A stretch of DNA of 64,000 bases from contig VLTN01000097.1 of NCBI GenBank assembly GCA_008330645.1, forward strand, positions 1 through 64,000, given 5' to 3'. Every line of letters begins with the position of its first letter. The stretch's first letter is position 1. The notes under the pieces were generated by a model. The model was not told the origin of the DNA and did no database searches. It saw nothing but the letters and a program-made list of their open reading frames with translations. This stretch comes from Cafeteria roenbergensis (Eukaryota > Sar > Bigyra > Bicosoecida > Cafeteriaceae). Shown in pieces: positions 32,256-43,100 of this stretch. A program made the translations under genes and the position numbers.

Positions 32256-35200
32256 TCAAGAAACCACGTGGGCCCGCACCACTCGCCGCGACAGCACCTT
32301 GAGAGCCTTGTCGCCTTGCCGCGCCGAGGCCGTCTTCACGCCCTTGCGTTGGCTCGCTGATGCCCCTGGCTCACGACGGATGCGAGGGGGACCAGCAGCA
32401 GGCTCTCCATCGTCATAGTGTCCAGCCGACAAGGACTTCTGTTGTTCCTGCTCCCTGCCAGAGCGGGCGTGGATGGAGTACTCGGCACTGCCGCGCGCAT
32501 GCGACGGCGGAGCTGGCCCCGGGTCGCCTCCAAGCGACCCGCTGCTTTCCGAATCGCGACTGGAAGCAAACGTCACCCGCGTGCGCCCTGAGGTGTAGAC
32601 TGCCTGGGGCCTTGTGCCATCAGATCGGAGGGAGACCGAGTGCGGCGCCAGGAGCTTGGACCTGCCGGTCGAGAGCGTCCTTCCCGAGGCGCCTAGCGGT
32701 CCGAGGCGGCGTGAGCTGAGGACGTTGCTTTGCACGTCGGGGCGGGGTGACAGGAACCTGGCGCTCCTCGACCCGGATCCTGCCCCACCCAGCGCGCGGC
32801 GCATGACGGGAATCAGGAGCTGCTGCGCGTCTCGGTATGCTGCCGTGGACGTGAGCGCATAGAAGTGGGCATCGCGATCAGCCAGAGACTGCCAGGTCAT
32901 CATCGGATCGCCAGCGGTCGCGCCGCCTGCAATGTCCGGTGCATCTGTTGGCCACACGCGGCAGATGAACCTCGATTCTGATTCCGGCATTGAGGCAGGT
33001 TCGCCAAGCTTCCCAGCAGACGCCCCCTGGCTTCCAGGGCGAAGGCCAGGGGGGCTTTCCGAGCCAGCGGACTCAGTCGGCTTCTCCAGCCTCCACCCGG
33101 CCCGTGTGTGTCCTGGCGGGAGGGCCGAGCACAGTGCTGGGTCCACGGCCCTGACCAGCTCGAAGCGGGCGCGCTCCGTGAACGGCGGCCTCTGTATGGC
33201 AAAAGCAGCGTCGAAACCTGGCGCTCTCCGACTGTACGAGTGCCTGGTAAGGCACCGGGGCGACAGCAGCCAACTGACTCGGCTGCACCAATCGGGTGCC
33301 ACCCGGGACGCGCCCCAGGCCAAACAGAGAGCTGTGGCCACACTGGCCATCAGGATCCCCTCCGGTTTCGCCGCTCTGACGGCCAAGGCAGTGCCTGGCG
33401 CCTTGTCCGAGGCATCCGAGGGGAACTGGTCGCCATTTGTTAGCAGCATGAACGCCCATGCAACATGGAGAGCTACTGCGAACGGAAGAGTCCAGCCTGT
33501 GGCGCACGCTGCCAGCTGCACTCCATCGACTGGGCTCGGGCCCCGGAACCCACGGGTGAGAGCGACTCGCTCGGCAAGCAGCAAGAGCCAAAGCCCGCCA
33601 GCTCCCACAAACGGAAGCACCGGAAACGAGGCCGCGAACCCAAAGCAGGTCACGAAGATGCTGAGGGCGAACGCGAGGCGGGCGTCGATTTCAAACTGGG
33701 GCGGCATCATCGAGTCTTCCAGGTCCTGTTGTGTCGCCGGCTCGCTCGTCCTCCACTGGCGAAGAAAGACGGGGCGCAAGTGTGCCTCCGCAGCGAGCAA
33801 GACCGGCGCCATAACGCACTGGATCACGATTGTCTGGTGGATGACAACTCCGCTCGCCGCGTGCCAGTCAAGAACTGGACTGCCCGGCCCGCCGCCTGCC
33901 CACTCTCGCCTGGCCAGAACCAGCCCGCCCCACGTCGCCAACAAACGCCCAGTCACTGCAAGGGCCATTGCTACTCGGCGCCAGGTGTGCCGGGATACGA
34001 ATGCCGGCTGAAGCAGGGCACCCGCAAGCCTCGCGACGCCTGACCAAATCGCCCCCAGTCCGGCCAGCATCGCTGCCACGAGCCATGTCGACGCGTGGAG
34101 CCACCACAGCTCCTCCGCGTCAGGTTTGCAGCGAGCGGGCGCAAACAGCTCGCTGGCCTCCAAGTCCATGGTGGGGAAGTCTGTAGCTCGTTTGAAGGCC
34201 GCAATGCCCTCCACCGTGCCGAAGATTGCGATTCGCTCGCTGAGCTGCGACTGGCAGAAGCAGCGAAGCAGTGCGGTGTGCGGCACGAGCGCACCCAAGC
34301 CTGCTATGGAGCAGCACTGCTGCTCCGCGGGTGCGACCAGGTCCATGCAAAAGCCTGTGCAAGGGTGAGCAAATACGAGGCGCTGGCTGGCGGACGCGTC
34401 TTGCGGCAAGGCCGGTTCCACGACGCGCACGCTGGCTTGCATCTCCTCTTGCAGCGTCGACCCTGCTGGCGCTGGCGTTGGTGTGGGCCTCGGGTCCCTG
34501 TCCTTGCGAAGTGGCAGCAAAAACGCGTCGGGCCCGGCGAGGGCGGCAGGGAGGGCACCACTTCGTGGAGCACTCGGCCTCACGAGGCAGCCGTCCTGCC
34601 GGCGTGCCGGCTCAAGCACTTGCGATGCGTTCGTCGGGTGCCTTCCCAGCCACCCGAGCGCAGGCGAAACCTCCGCCTCAAGCTGCACAAATGTCAGTCC
34701 GCCACCGAACGCCTTGCTGCACGTTGCTGCCGCGACGCTGGTATTTCCCCTGTAGCGCACTGCCCCTGGCAGGTCGAACGGGTCTGCAAGGGCTGCCGCA
34801 GGAATGCGGACCTGGCAGGTGTCCAGGTCATGGGTCAGCGTCCCAGCAGACCTGGCGGCGGTCAAGGGCAGCATGGTCACCTCCTGCACAAGGCTGAACA
34901 GCGCCACAAGGCAGCCAAGCACCAACAGGAATCGAGCGCAAGCTCTGGGCTTCGACCCGCCGACGTGCTCCCAGAGCAAGTCCGAGGGCGCCGGAGCTTC
35001 CACGACCACAAGTGGCCAGCGCCGGGCGGCCCAGGGGCAAGGCCCGCCGCAAAGCATGCCGTCGCAGCCCTCCGCATGCATGCGACGGTGGAGTGTGTCC
35101 CCGGCCTGCCGAGCAATGTCTGGTGCCTGCATTCGCAGTCTGTGCCCCTGGCCAGCGAGACAGCACGGAATGAAGCTATTTGCGTACGCCTGAAGCACTT

Positions 35201-36962
35201 GCTGTCGAGATTCCTGGTGGTTGAACGTGACAACCGCGCAACGAGGAACGCCAGTGAAGTGCGGCTCTTCGGTCTTCCACTGCTCAATCACCGAGTCAAG
35301 AAAGTGGCCCTCCGAGACCATGGCATGGAATTTGTCCACTTGGTGCCACGGCGAAGACGGAGAGTACTTGGCAAGCTGGGACTCCACAAAGCGGCGACGC
35401 TGGAGCGTGGAGGCCATCTTCCTGCTTCGCCGGATGGCGTCGGCGACGTCGTAGCCAATCACCACGTCAGCCACCCAGCCGCCTCTCAGCCATTCTCGCC
35501 CACTGCTGGCGGTGCAGCTGACCGGCTGCAGCTGCTTTGCTGGGCTTGGCGAGCCGCCGCAGGAGCTGGAGCCGAAAGCAGCGCCGACAGCCCCGGGGAG
35601 CTGGGATGGCCGCACAGTTGCGGCCGATCTGGAGCCGCACGGCTCGGACTTGCGCTCCAGGCCCCCCAGCTCATTGAAGTGTTCGGCAACCGACACTTCT
35701 GTGGCAGAGGGCGGCAGGTTTGAAACCAAGATGCTCCAGTCACCGCTGGTGCTCATCGAAGCCGCGTGGCGAAGCGCCTGGCGCTGCTGGGCAACGAACA
35801 CCTGGTGCATGATCACCACGGCCAGCAGCACGGCCAGGGCATCAAGCGTGGCCACCGCAACAGAAAGGTTTCGCGCACCCACAGCAACAGAGCTGCCAAG
35901 GAGCGCCTCGGGCGGAGCCGCGGCCGGAGATGCGAGCTTCCACGTCCGGAGCAGGGCAAACGGCGGCCCCAGGTTCACCAGCGACGCACCCAAGAAGCCC
36001 GCCGAGTCGCGAAGCAGAGGCGGGACTCCGGAGCCAAGCAGCGACATCACAGTCGCTGGGAGGAGCACAGCGCCCAGAGCTGCCAAGGCGCCGCCCATAA
36101 TGAGAAGCACATTGAGGTAGAGAGCCACGGCAGGGCCAAAGTGAGCCCCCAGCTGGTCAGTCGTCGACGAAATGGGGGAGCCGGCCCCTTGCCGAAACAG
36201 TTGAGCCTTGGCCCGAACCCTTGCCCCAGACGTATTGGGAGGAAGCCACGGCATTGCTGCCATTGACGTGGCCATGGCGCGTCTGCCTGCAAACGCGGCA
36301 GGAGCCGAGGCTCGCTCGCCACTCGAGGTCTGAGGCTCCGCGTCGTGCCACGGCGAGACGCCCCGCCCAGCTTGCGTGTCCGACACGGAGATGACACCCT
36401 CCACTGACTGCGATCCCGCTGCCAAGCCATCGACCCGGACCTCGCGCCGAGGGCGTGATGCGGCGCTGGCGCTGCGGGGCCTTGCAGACGCAGCCGGTGC
36501 AGACGCAGCCGGTGCAGACGCAGCCGGTGCAGACGCCCTTGACGCAATCGACGCCGCAGACCCAACTGCACCAGCTCCGTACGCTGCGGCCGAACTTGGC
36601 CGCTCGCCGGTTTGCTGCTCGCTGGCAACAGCAAAAAATTCGTCGGCAGTCAGAAACATTGGCGGTGCGGGCGCCGCATAGCCCGCCCCCAGCGGCTCTG
36701 GAGCTTTGATGGTGCCTTTCTGGGCTTGGGCCAGCCTCTTTCTTCGGGATGGGGCCTGTGGTGGCCCAGCGCCGTCGCTTGTCAGCTTTGACATTGCCGA
36801 GGCTGGCCTGCGGTTTCCAGGACCGCGCAGCCCAGCCGGCCGCCCGCTCGCCGACCTGCCTCCGCGCCAGCCCGCAGGAGGCGTAGCATTTCTCCCGGGC
36901 CGCATGGGAGCGGGGCTTGGGTGCACCAGCGTACAAAAAGCAATCGTCCGGTTGCGTCCCAT
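32256..36962 (-). CDS. OSCA/TMEM63-type (DUF221) membrane channel, 1,568 aa
   Basis: Predicted mechanosensitive, hyperosmolality-gated cation channel of the plasma or an internal membrane. Single exon. Residues 1-270 are low complexity (ASAPAASAPA repeats). Membrane helices begin near residue 284 (AVALYLNVLLIMGGALAALG) and 380 (LDALAVLLAVVIMHQVFVA). The cytosolic RRM-like loop follows: WSILVSNLPPSATEVSVAEH (~416), then VPRCAVVTFNHQESRQQVL. The family hallmark PAPSDLLWEHVGG stands at ~654, just before the main transmembrane block. The later part includes PPQFEIDARLAFALSIFVTC and further helices to ~1190. A disordered tail of nearly 380 residues contains Arg/Ser-rich segments. The protein is about twice the usual family length, mostly from the two tails and an extracellular loop of ~230 residues (700-930). 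Start ATG at 36962; Met20 (MRPGRNATPP) is an alternative. Confidence 0.8.
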   Translation of the reverse strand: MGRNRTIAFCTLVHPSPAPMRPGRNATPPAGWRGGRSASGRPAGLRGPGNRRPASAMSKLTSDGAGPPQAPSRRKRLAQAQKGTIKAPEPLGAGYAAPAPPMFLTADEFFAVASEQQTGERPSSAAAYGAGAVGSAASIASRASAPAASAPAASAPAASARPRSASAASRPRREVRVDGLAAGSQSVEGVISVSDTQAGRGVSPWHDAEPQTSSGERASAPAAFAGRRAMATSMAAMPWLPPNTSGARVRAKAQLFRQGAGSPISSTTDQLGAHFGPAVALYLNVLLIMGGALAALGAVLLPATVMSLLGSGVPPLLRDSAGFLGASLVNLGPPFALLRTWKLASPAAAPPEALLGSSVAVGARNLSVAVATLDALAVLLAVVIMHQVFVAQQRQALRHAASMSTSGDWSILVSNLPPSATEVSVAEHFNELGGLERKSEPCGSRSAATVRPSQLPGAVGAAFGSSSCGGSPSPAKQLQPVSCTASSGREWLRGGWVADVVIGYDVADAIRRSRKMASTLQRRRFVESQLAKYSPSSPWHQVDKFHAMVSEGHFLDSVIEQWKTEEPHFTGVPRCAVVTFNHQESRQQVLQAYANSFIPCCLAGQGHRLRMQAPDIARQAGDTLHRRMHAEGCDGMLCGGPCPWAARRWPLVVVEAPAPSDLLWEHVGGSKPRACARFLLVLGCLVALFSLVQEVTMLPLTAARSAGTLTHDLDTCQVRIPAAALADPFDLPGAVRYRGNTSVAAATCSKAFGGGLTFVQLEAEVSPALGWLGRHPTNASQVLEPARRQDGCLVRPSAPRSGALPAALAGPDAFLLPLRKDRDPRPTPTPAPAGSTLQEEMQASVRVVEPALPQDASASQRLVFAHPCTGFCMDLVAPAEQQCCSIAGLGALVPHTALLRCFCQSQLSERIAIFGTVEGIAAFKRATDFPTMDLEASELFAPARCKPDAEELWWLHASTWLVAAMLAGLGAIWSGVARLAGALLQPAFVSRHTWRRVAMALAVTGRLLATWGGLVLARREWAGGGPGSPVLDWHAASGVVIHQTIVIQCVMAPVLLAAEAHLRPVFLRQWRTSEPATQQDLEDSMMPPQFEIDARLAFALSIFVTCFGFAASFPVLPFVGAGGLWLLLLAERVALTRGFRGPSPVDGVQLAACATGWTLPFAVALHVAWAFMLLTNGDQFPSDASDKAPGTALAVRAAKPEGILMASVATALCLAWGASRVAPDWCSRVSWLLSPRCLTRHSYSRRAPGFDAAFAIQRPPFTERARFELVRAVDPALCSALPPGHTRAGWRLEKPTESAGSESPPGLRPGSQGASAGKLGEPASMPESESRFICRVWPTDAPDIAGGATAGDPMMTWQSLADRDAHFYALTSTAAYRDAQQLLIPVMRRALGGAGSGSRSARFLSPRPDVQSNVLSSRRLGPLGASGRTLSTGRSKLLAPHSVSLRSDGTRPQAVYTSGRTRVTFASSRDSESSGSLGGDPGPAPPSHARGSAEYSIHARSGREQEQQKSLSAGHYDDGEPAAGPPRIRREPGASASQRKGVKTASARQGDKALKVLSRRVVRAHVVS
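36487..36535. repeat. 15-bp tandem repeat (ASAPA codons)
   Basis: Three near-identical copies of GCAGACGCAGCCGGT in the N-terminal linker of the OSCA-type gene. Confidence 0.85.
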
Positions 36963-37187
36963 CGCGAAGGGGTAGAGCAGCCGGCTCGCGTGCTGTCAAG
37001 GGCACCACCACAAGCGACGAGCAGAACAGCAGTATGGTCAGGGCACAGGGGCTCTCACGCAATCTTGGGTATGCGCTTCTGGCAGCGACGGCTACCCCGC
37101 GAGCAGCCCACCAAACAGCCACAGATCGCCACAGCCTCCTTGAGCCGAACTCTTGTGGGGCACAAGCTCCGAGCCGATTGCACGGCA

Positions 37188-40100
37188 TCATGCCTTGTTC
37201 AGTGCCTTGACCTGGGCTGCGTATTGGAGCCGGCGCTGCTGGGTTGTCTGGCGACGGGTTCTTTCCAATGCCTCGTGGCGCTGCCGGCCCCCGACCCCGC
37301 GAGGTCCCGCTTGCGCCACTGCTGCATCAGCAGACGACACGACAGCCTTGTTGCGAGGCTGGAAGCCGGACACTCCCCGTTCCCGAGACGGGGCTCCACG
37401 CTTCACAGACGGGGTCCCTGCAGGGCTCTGGTGGCTGCCGGCCGAGAAGTTGGATGCTTGCGACGGCACTCGCGCATACGCCGCAGCGTCAGGAACAAGA
37501 CCAACTGCTCGGGTGGACAGCCGCCTGGTCCGTGCCGAACCGGAGCGGTCTGCTGGCGCAACGCTCGAGGACGAGTGCCGGACCGTCGGCCCAGCGAGTG
37601 CAATGTTTCCTGCGGGGGCCATGCACGGCGGGATCCACATGGCCAGACGACGGGCGGCCGTGCAGACCCTCCCGGCGGTCGAGTGCGAGGGGTCACGTCG
37701 GGAGCCGAACACGCCAGCACCTGCCTCACTGGCGCCTGGCGGAAACGGCGCCAGGGAGGGTCCTTCGGAGCCGGTTCGATTGGTAGACACCGCGGCGGAA
37801 AGCCCCTGAGCTGATGGTTGCCCGGCCGCCCCGATGGCGCTGTGGGCCGTGTCTTGCGTCCCGTCTTGGGGCACGGGAGCCGCTGCGGCTGTTGCCATAG
37901 TCGCGGCCACAGTTGAGACCCCCAACGCGCGCACGAGGCGAGACTGAAGCTGGCGCAGCTCGCCGTGCAAGCGCCGCGACTCGGCGAGCAGGCGCGCGGC
38001 CTCGGCAGACTTGCCGGCCACAGAGCCGGTGACAAGGGCAAGCTGGTACGCAACAGCAGACGCTGCTCCTGGCATGACAGCCTGTGCTCCTGGCTCAGAG
38101 GCCCGGCTGCCAGACGCACCCCCCCCTGCATCAGCTCCAGTTCCGGCCGCTGCCGCCGTACCCGCAGCAGTCGCAGTCGAAGCCTGCGCGGCTCCAACCG
38201 CCGGGTCGATGCTGCTGCGGGCGTCGCCCGCTCGGGACCCTCCCCGCGACAGAGGTCCCGGACTGAAACCGACCCTGTAGGTGTCGAGGGCTTCGGCGAG
38301 ACAGCGCCTTGCCATGCGAACGTCGCCCTGGTCGCTGCTGTGTAGGCCCATCGCCACCAGCACGCTGGCCGCAGCAGCCGCGTGCCTGGAGCCGGAGTGC
38401 GCTGCATTGAAGAGCATGCGCGCGCCCATCAGCTGCTGCCTGGCACGGGCCACCTGGCCGGTGGCTGCGAGCGCAAGCCCAGCAGCCTTGCGCGAACAGG
38501 CAAGGGCAAGGTTCAGACGCAAAACGTCGGCCACCCTCCAAACGGAGCGGTGCCTGCCCCTGCGCAACTCAAGGGCCGCCTCCGGGTGCCAATCCACGCG
38601 CACTCCGAAGAGCCGCAGGCTCGCTGTGGCCACGTCCAGGGCCTGGCCGGGGTCCATTCCCAGCTCGAGCATGGCCGACGAAAGCGTCGCGCCCGCCAGC
38701 GCGGCGTGGTGAAGCCCCTCTCGGCAGCAGGCGATGAAGCGCTCGTCCAGCATGGGCAGGTGCCGTTCCGCGCGAGCACCGCTGCTGGAGCCAAGAGGGG
38801 CGGGGCCATCGGCGGCCGCCTCGCTGTCGGCAGGCGCGCCGCCCTTGGCGCCGTTGCCCGTTCGCCGCAAGAGAGCCGCGCGCTGGTCCTCCGCAGTGAC
38901 GCAAAGCTCCGTGAGCGCAGCCGCCATGTCGAGCACGCACAGCACGTGGTGCACCGTGGCTCGCGTGAGCGTGGCAGCGTGGCGCCTTGAGGCCGCAGTG
39001 TCCACAGCCAAGCAGGCTTGAACAAACTCGGCCGAGGCGTGAAAGTGGACGCAGGCGCGGAGAAGCAGCTCCAGCCGCAGCGCGCGGGTCCGGGGGTACG
39101 CGCTGGGGATGCAGGCGGGGTTGAGCTGCGCAGCGGCAAGGCAGCGCGCAAGCTGCCGCGCGGACGTCTGCCTGTCGAGCCGCAGCGACACGTACGCAGC
39201 TGTAGGAGGCAGGTGGCCGTGTCCGTGCCCGTAGGCAGGCCCGCTCGGCAGGGCAGAGCCTGCAGCCTCCGCGGTGCTCCTCCCCGGCGCAGGGGGCAGG
39301 CCCGTGGCTCCGGCGAAGGCGTCGAGGGTTCCGGCCTCCAGATAGGGCAGGCCGTCCGACAGAGAAGCCACGTCGGCGCGGGACGCCAGGAGCCACATGA
39401 GCGGGAGGGAGGGGGGAGTCGTATTGTACGGCAGCTGCGGCGGAGCCACGTGGCGGTGCAGCACGGACGAGGACACAGACGAAGGGCTTGGCGTGCGCCC
39501 GCGCCTGCTGCTGCTGCTGCTGCCTGCAGGGACGACGCTGGTGGAAGGCTCCCTGCTCCCCGGCGCGGTGTTGCCGGCGCCGGCGCCGCTGCGCGTCGGG
39601 CCGGAGCGCTGGCGCGCTGAGACGCGACTGTTGCGGGCAGATGCCACGGACGATGTCTTCTGCGCTGCAGCGTGGGCCGTGGCACGATTGCGAGACTGGC
39701 GGCCGCCTCGGTCCGCACCGCCGCCGAAGCCTGGCAGCGTGCCGGCGCCAGCCACCCGCACGGGTGAGCCACCAGGTCCGGCGTTGCCGCTCGCCTGCTT
39801 GGACGATCGCAAGCGGGTGCTGCGCCTGGCATCAGCGCTCCGCGCGCTCAGAGGCGCGGCCAACAGGCTCCCCTGCGCTCTGCTGGCGAGCGACGTCGCG
39901 CCCCCAGAGGCCTTGCTGAGAGAGGGAGAGTCGGTGCCGGCCTGCGACGCTCCGCCGAGGACACCGGGCTGCTTGGAGAGGCGCCGAGGACGGGGCAGAA
40001 GCGACCCGGCGGCCGATGCGTCCGAAACCGTGTGCCGGCGACCCCCGGACGCCGACAGCCTCCCTGGCGAAGGTGGGGGTTGCGGGGCTTGGCCCTGGCG

Positions 40101-43100
40101 CATCCACTTGCCGGCCGCGCCAGTCGCGCGGGCAGGGGAGCGCCCGGCAGAGGACCGGCTTCCGGTCGGGCTACCGTGTGACGCGGGGGCGCTGGGCGGC
40201 GAGGCCGTCGCTGGCATGCTGTTTGAGGCGCGCAGCCGAAGGGAGTCGCTTGCGCGGAGCGTGGAGCTGCTCAGCGCCGAGGAGACGGCGTGGCCGGCGA
40301 CCGGAGTGCGCTGCGCATCTTGCCGCTGGCCAGCGCTGCGAGACAGAGTCAGCGCCGCTGGCACGGCCGCAGGAGGACTACCTCGAGCCGGCGAGTCGAC
40401 GGGAACCGCGGCCACGCGGCTGCCACACGGGCTGGGCGGCCCGGTCTCAGACCCCTCAGCAGCTTGCAGCTCGGCTGGCTGCGCCGCCCCGTCGCTGCCG
40501 GAGCTGCGAGGCTCGAGGGAGCCTGCCTCACTCTCTGACGCCTCGTCGATGGGAGGGCTGTCCCCAAGGCTGCGCCGGGAGGGGCTGCTGCCGCCCGCAG
40601 CACCGTTGGCGCTTTGTTCGACTGCCCAGCGCTCCTGGTGCCCGTCAATCGCAAGCTCGACGAGGGGCTTTCCGCCGCCAGGGCAGGCCAGCGGCGACCT
40701 CGGCGCCAGCGTGCTGCACTCCTCCGTGTGGGCCGTCGCCTGAGTTTCGGCGTCGTCAGTGCAGCTCCCCGCCGACGCCTCCCGGCCGAGTGACAGCGCG
40801 CCGAGGTCCGCGAACCCGGCCTCGTGAGCCGTCTCGACCTCTCGAAGAATGGCCTCAAGCGCGTTGCCAAAGAGGGGGAACGTGTCCACAACAAGCCGGA
40901 CAGACGAAAGCCCCTGCTTCCGGGAGAGGAGCCGAGCAATGCCGCCGCGAGCCGAGCCGGAGGCCTCGTGAGCGCCGCCCGCACCTCTGTCCCCGCCGCC
41001 CGTGCCACGAGTCTGGATGCTGCCTTCGTCGAACTGGCCGAGCGCGATGTCCTGAGGCCCGGCCCCGCCGGCGGGCCCCCGGGTGCCATGCGGGGCGTTG
41101 CGCCTGGCCTCCGCCCCGAGCCTCTCGCGAACCCGCCGCTGTGCCGTGCGCCGCGCTCGGGCGGCAGCCGCCTCAGCCTCAGCGGCCGCCAGTCGGGCCG
41201 CTGCCTCCTGCTCGGCGTGCGCCCCTCCGACGTGGTCAACGGCGCCCTCTTGCCAAGAGCGCCCTGTGGCTGCGGCAGGGGCTGTCCCTCCACCCAGGCT
41301 GGTGCACCCGGCAGCGAGTCCAAGCCCGAAGCCCGGAACCCCGCCCGCGCCCGCTGCCCCGCAACCGGCTGCACCCGTGCCAGCGCCGGAGCCACTCACG
41401 AGCTTCAAGCGAGTGAGCGACTCCTCAACAGCCTCGGAGCCAACCACCCACAGGGCCCAGCAGTCGAGCGCAGCTGCCAACGGAGAACGCCCTGACACGG
41501 TCCGGCGACGCACAGCCGACGCGTCGACCAGGGCGCGCAGTCTGCCCGACCAGTCCTTCCGGGCAGCCGTGCGGCCCAGCACGCTCGCGAACACGCCCTC
41601 CCGCGTCACGGCCCACCTGGCGCTGATGGCCACGCTGGTGGCGTCGAGCGAGGCCGCAGACCCGGCAACTGCCGAGGCGTTGGCGGGGAAGCGCCCCCAG
41701 CTTGTGTCCATCAAGGAGGAGATCGCCGTGCCGCCGTCGAGCGACGCTACCACGGACCCATGCATCGCCGATGACCCGCCCGGCTGCCCGGTGTGCGAGC
41801 CCCCCATGCTGGGGGTGGGGCGTCGCGCCCGCACTGAGCGGTGGCGGTGGTGGGGAAGCGGCGGAGGCGACAGGCCAGAGGCGAACGCCGCGCCGGGACG
41901 GCAGTAGCTGTTGAGCGACATGCGATCCGCGGCGTCGCATGCGCTCGCGCCGTCCTCCCAGGCCGTGGCGTTGCTGTCCGCGCCGCTGAAGCCGGCATCT
42001 GTCCCGCCCTCCAGGTCGTCGTCGCCATCGGAGCGCTGGCCCTCGGTGGCGGTCAGCTCGTCCTTGTCCGTGATGCCGTGGCCGGCCGTTCCCCGCCCTC
42101 CAACGGGGATGCCCGCCGCCCGAAGTGCGTCCGCGTTGCGATCGGCCATCTCCTGGACCGCGTCGGCGGGGGCCGAGGCAAACACGGGCCCGTGTGCGCC
42201 CCAGATTATGTCCAGGTCCGTGTGTGACAGGCCGGCCGGAAACATTGAAATCAGCGTCAGCAAGGCAAGAGCGCGGCCGTCGGTCGCTGCAACAGAGGCC
42301 ACCAGCAGCTCCATCGACAGGAGGGCGGCTCGCCCGGCGGGGGCCATCTCGGCAACGCGGCGATCCGCTGCTCCTGTGTCGCCAGCTGAGCCGCTGGCGG
42401 CGGCGCCGCCTCCTCCAGCGCCCGTGCCCAACGCCGCCTCGGCGCCTCGCCCCCCGGGAGGCGGGTGGCTGAGCAGGACCGGCAACGAGGCCCTGGTAGG
42501 GTCATCGCCGCCCGCCGTCAGCAGCGCCGGCGCGTGGCCGCTAGCCATGGCAAGGCTCACCAGCGTCGCGTCCGGAACGGGGGGCTCGTCGTCGCTGTCG
42601 CTTGGGCAGGCACGGTGGCCGTCGCTCCGCACCGCACCTGGTTGGTGCTCGCCGCCTGCTCCGCTGCTGGCATGCGTGGAGCCGGCAGCTGCGGCAGCGT
42701 GGCCGAGGCGCCCAGCCGAGGACCCACCATCCCGTGGGGCCGCCGCGTGGGCGCTGGACTCACCAGGGCCCTCTCCCTCGCCCCCCCCGGCTGCGCCCCA
42801 CACGTCGAGGCTTGCAGCTGGCCAGAGGTGGGAGCGAGCTCCGGCTCTGCCGCTTCCCGAGTGCCTCGCCGGGGCCGTGAGAGCCTGGAGCTCGTCGAGC
42901 GACTGCTGGCCCGATCCGACCATCCGCGCGGCGAGGCACACCGCCTGCGGGTGGCCGCACAGCTGCCGTAGCACGGGATGCAGCGCGAGCGCTGCAAGGC
43001 GCGCTGCCCTGGCTGCCGACGCAGGCGTCTGGAAGGCCGTGACCGCAGGGGAAGGGGCCCCCTTCGCCGCAGCTGCCTGCAGCGCCAGCCTGGCCTTGTG

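Noticed and set aside
34095-35723. 542-codon plus-strand frame
   Set aside because: Antisense of the OSCA-type gene; no motif.
39397-41416. Two overlapping ~450-codon plus-strand frames
   Set aside because: Antisense shadows of the CHAT/NB-ARC gene.
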